From: JACPHB01 sp964495505
GTDB lineage: Bacteria > Patescibacteriota > Minisyncoccia > UBA10092
Assembly (NCBI GenBank): GCA_964495505.1
Contig: CAZBVM010000015.1
Span: forward strand, 1 to 13,270
Reading direction: 5' to 3'
DNA: 13,270 nt
Within the stretch, counting starts at the first letter, position 1, and the number at the start of each line of letters is the position of its first letter. Of the stretch, positions 11,864 to 13,270 are shown one piece after another. The position numbers were made by a program, and so were the translations under genes. The notes below the pieces were generated by a model. It saw only the letters and a program-made list of their open reading frames with translations. It did not search any database and had not been told where the DNA came from.

Positions 11864-12797
11864 AATAACTTAAAAAATCTTTGATTAATTTTTCCGATTC
11901 TTTTTCGCCCGCCTGCCAACGCCTGATGGCGTAGCCACTGGCGGGCAGGTTTTTAACCCAATATATTCCTTTATCCTTATTAAACCAAGTCATTTGCCGC
12001 TTGGCGTAGTTTTTGATTTCTTGAAATAGTTTTTCTTTCATTTCTTCAAGCGTCATTTTGTTCTGAAGATATTTGGCTATCCAGCGGTATTCAAGACCAA
12101 AATTTTCAAGCCGCTGCCAGCTAATGCCTTGCCCGTGAAGCCGTTCAACTTCTTTTATCATTTCTTGTTTGAACCTCTTATCCAACCGAGTTTTTATTCT
12201 TTTATAAAGTTCTTCTTTTGGCCAGGAAATACCCAATTGAAGCGCGTCATATTTCGGGTTAATCCCTATTTTAGGGACCTTACCGAGCACTCTGACAATT
12301 TCAATTGCCCTAATAAGGCGGACCTTGTTAAATCGGCCAATTTCTGTCGCTCGGTCGGGGTCAATATTTTGAAGCATTTTAAAAAGCACAATTGTAGATT
12401 TTTTTTCTAATTTTTTTCTCAAATTCCAATCCGGTTTCACTTCCGGAAATTTTATATTATCAACTACCGCTTTTATCCAGAACCCAGTGCCGCCAACGAT
12501 AATCGGAAGTTTTCCGCGTTTTAAAATGTCTTCCATTTTTTTATCGGCCAGTTTTTTAAATTGAGCGGCGCTGAAGTTGGTTTTGGGGCTAACGATATCA
12601 ATCAACCAGTGTTTTGCCATTCTTTGTTCGGCTTTCGTTACTTTTCCGGTCCCAATATCCATCCCGCGATAAACCTGTCGCGAATCGACGGATATAATTT
12701 CACCGTTAAATTTTTTTGCCAATTTAATAGCCAATGCCGATTTTCCCGACGCCGTCGGCCCAACAATAACAATTATTTTTGGTTTTCTATTTCCCAT
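11862..12797 (-). CDS. miaA: tRNA dimethylallyltransferase
   Basis: MiaA transfers the dimethylallyl group from dimethylallyl diphosphate to N6 of A37 in tRNAs that read codons starting with U. The 311-aa protein has the P-loop GPTASGKSALA (13-23), the DSRQVYRGMDIGT motif (38-50), HWLIDIVSP (63-71), GGTGFWIKAV (102-111), and the C-terminal YAKRQMTWFNKDKGIYW (264-280), all typical. Normal MiaA of this type continues directly to the EAEKLIKxFL end; here residues 284-298 or so are extra and are encoded by the palindrome at 11907-11949. The tail SEKLIKDFL then resumes the family pattern. The start ATG has only a distant AGGAAAG upstream. It converges on gatB and is divergent from the small gene at 12906. 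Whether dimethylallyl diphosphate is made by this organism cannot be seen here. Confidence 0.95.
   Translation of the reverse strand: MGNRKPKIIVIVGPTASGKSALAIKLAKKFNGEIISVDSRQVYRGMDIGTGKVTKAEQRMAKHWLIDIVSPKTNFSAAQFKKLADKKMEDILKRGKLPIIVGGTGFWIKAVVDNIKFPEVKPDWNLRKKLEKKSTIVLFKMLQNIDPDRATEIGRFNKVRLIRAIEIVRVLGKVPKIGINPKYDALQLGISWPKEELYKRIKTRLDKRFKQEMIKEVERLHGQGISWQRLENFGLEYRWIAKYLQNKMTLEEMKEKLFQEIKNYAKRQMTWFNKDKGIYWVKNLPASGYAIRRWQAGEKESEKLIKDFLSY
11907..11949. repeat. In-frame palindromic insert near the 3' end of miaA
   Basis: GCCCGCC (11907-11913) pairs with GGCGGGC (11940-11946); an alternative pairing is CCTGCC (11912-11917) with GGCAGG (11944-11949); the core is ACGCC (11919-11923) with GGCGT (11928-11932). 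It encodes LPASGYAIRRWQAGE-like residues on the minus strand between the conserved RQMTWF region and the C-terminal helix of MiaA. Confidence 0.8.
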
Positions 12798-12833
12798 GAT
12801 ACTTTTAATATTTCTTTCCTGAACTGTGCGAGC

Positions 12834-12862
12834 TTGACTTATTACACTTTAAATGATATACA
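12834..12862 (+). promoter_or_regulatory. Promoter of the small gene at 12906
   Basis: TTGACT (12834-12839), a 17-base spacer, then TATACA (12857-12862). A perfect TATAAT also occurs at 12863-12868 but has no -35 box at the right distance. Either gives a leader of about 30-40 bases. Confidence 0.55.
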
Positions 12863-12863
12863 T

Positions 12864-12893
12864 ATAATACACTTATTGGATCAAAATGATCAA
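12864..12893 (-). promoter_or_regulatory. Candidate miaA promoter, overlapping the divergent one
   Basis: On the minus strand, TTGATC (12893-12888), an 18-base spacer and TATTAT (12869-12864) precede miaA by about 70 bases. It lies on the same DNA as the plus-strand promoter region, so the two could compete. Confidence 0.4.
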
Positions 12894-12905
12894 AAGGGGG
12901 AAGAC

Positions 12906-13094
12906 ATGAGTTGGTTCCTTAAAGAAGTAAAATGGTCGTGCAGAGAGTATGATTCGGAGGGATGCGTCTCATATGATCCGCCCGGAAACCCTTATCTGAT
13001 AGGCTATCAAGCCCATGAAGCGCATTCAAGTATTTCTCCAAATTGCAGGAATCTTTCCTTAAATTTCGATCCTAACAGACTACCAAAGTGTTAA
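12906..13094 (+). CDS. Small protein of unknown function, 62 aa
   Basis: I do not recognise this protein. The ATG at 12906 has a strong ribosome site (AAGGGGGA, just upstream) and the gene has its own promoter and terminator, which makes it credible despite its length. The frame stays open far upstream, but that part is antisense to miaA. The protein begins MSWFLKEVKWSCREYD, has four Cys (12, 20, 47, 62), the last one being its final residue, several aromatic residues in the first half, and no hydrophobic stretch long enough for a membrane segment or signal peptide. A small metal-binding or disulfide-containing protein is possible, but the Cys spacing matches no family I know. It could also be the remnant of a longer gene. 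Confidence 0.6.
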   Translation: MSWFLKEVKWSCREYDSEGCVSYDPPGNPYLIGYQAHEAHSSISPNCRNLSLNFDPNRLPKC

Positions 13095-13109
13095 CTCCCC
13101 ATCTTCGAG

Positions 13110-13137
13110 CTCGGTCTACGGACCGGGTTTTTCTCTT
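13110..13137 (+). terminator. Intrinsic terminator of the small gene
   Basis: CTCGGTC (13110-13116) pairs with GACCGGG (13121-13127), one G-U pair, loop TACG, followed by TTTTTCTCTT. It lies 15 bases after the stop codon of the 62-aa gene. Confidence 0.8.
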
Positions 13138-13238
13138 AATCTTTATCTCCCATGACATTTCTTCACTTTCTTAACTGTCACGCTAGGATTTTCCTTTATT
13201 TTAAGCGGTTTTCCCACTAAGTTCAACAAGTAAGTGCA

Positions 13239-13262
13239 ACACTTCTAGTAAAATAGAAGTGT
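13239..13262. repeat. Hairpin at the right edge of the window
   Basis: ACACTTCTA (13239-13247) pairs perfectly with TAGAAGTGT (13254-13262) around GTAAAA. The stretch 13138-13270 has no gene that I can support. The hairpin may be the upstream region of a gene or insertion sequence lying beyond the window. Confidence 0.55.
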
Positions 13263-13270
13263 ATGAAATA

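Noticed and set aside
12561..12905. Long plus-strand frame running into the 62-aa gene
   Set aside because: Most of it is antisense to miaA; the ribosome site and promoter place the start at 12906.

Overview
The window looks like a chromosomal piece of a Candidate Phyla Radiation (Patescibacteria, Parcubacteria-like) bacterium. The signs are a moderately AT-rich genome with short intergenic spacers, many genes with weak or no Shine-Dalgarno sequence, a two-halved ThyX-like protein, nucleotide-salvage fusion proteins, and many short GC-rich palindromes scattered through spacers and inside genes. The family assignment is from memory of such genomes, not from a search. TGA ends gyrB exactly at the expected GyrB C-terminus, so the standard bacterial code is in use and the TGA=Gly code of Gracilibacteria/Absconditabacteria is not.

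Layout. 1-1691: 3' part of gyrB. 1688-2597: a self-contained, much more GC-rich cassette with its own near-consensus promoter, a heavily folded leader, a 197-aa protein of unknown function and a strong terminator hairpin. 2619-3982: a promoter, then secE-nusG-rplK, ending in a 27-bp inverted repeat. 3983-4306: a gene-free stretch holding a 40-bp perfect palindrome nested in another inverted repeat, followed by a promoter. 4307-7760: a tight four-gene run for dTMP/dTTP supply: dCMP deaminase-like, P-loop (d)NMP kinase-like, thymidylate kinase and a double-domain ThyX-like thymidylate synthase, closed by a terminator. 7854-10090: two overlapping genes that each appear to join a nucleotide-kinase-like domain to a nucleoside 2-deoxyribosyltransferase-like domain, in opposite domain orders; the first has lost its Walker A lysine. 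10186-11841: gatB, convergent with miaA (11862-12797, minus strand), sharing a bidirectional terminator. 12834-13137: a promoter region divergent from miaA, a 62-aa small gene of unknown function and its terminator. 13138-13270: no gene, but a hairpin at the right edge.

How the parts fit. The central 6 kb is devoted to deoxynucleotide supply: dCMP to dUMP (deaminase), dUMP to dTMP (ThyX-like), dTMP to dTDP (Tmk), plus putative base-exchange/kinase proteins that would suit an organism scavenging nucleosides or nucleotides. The rest is core information processing.

The most unusual signal is a population of GC-rich palindromic elements. They lie in spacers, inside the loop of a terminator, at the 3' end of one coding region, and apparently in frame inside conserved genes (at least two places in gatB and one in miaA), where they encode short low-complexity insertions. 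This resembles the Rickettsia palindromic elements in principle. One double-hairpin element is present twice, in opposite orientations (5424-5465 and 10099-10141). The other most interesting items are the GC-rich cassette, the ThyX signature split between two domains, and the reciprocal kinase/deoxyribosyltransferase fusion pair.
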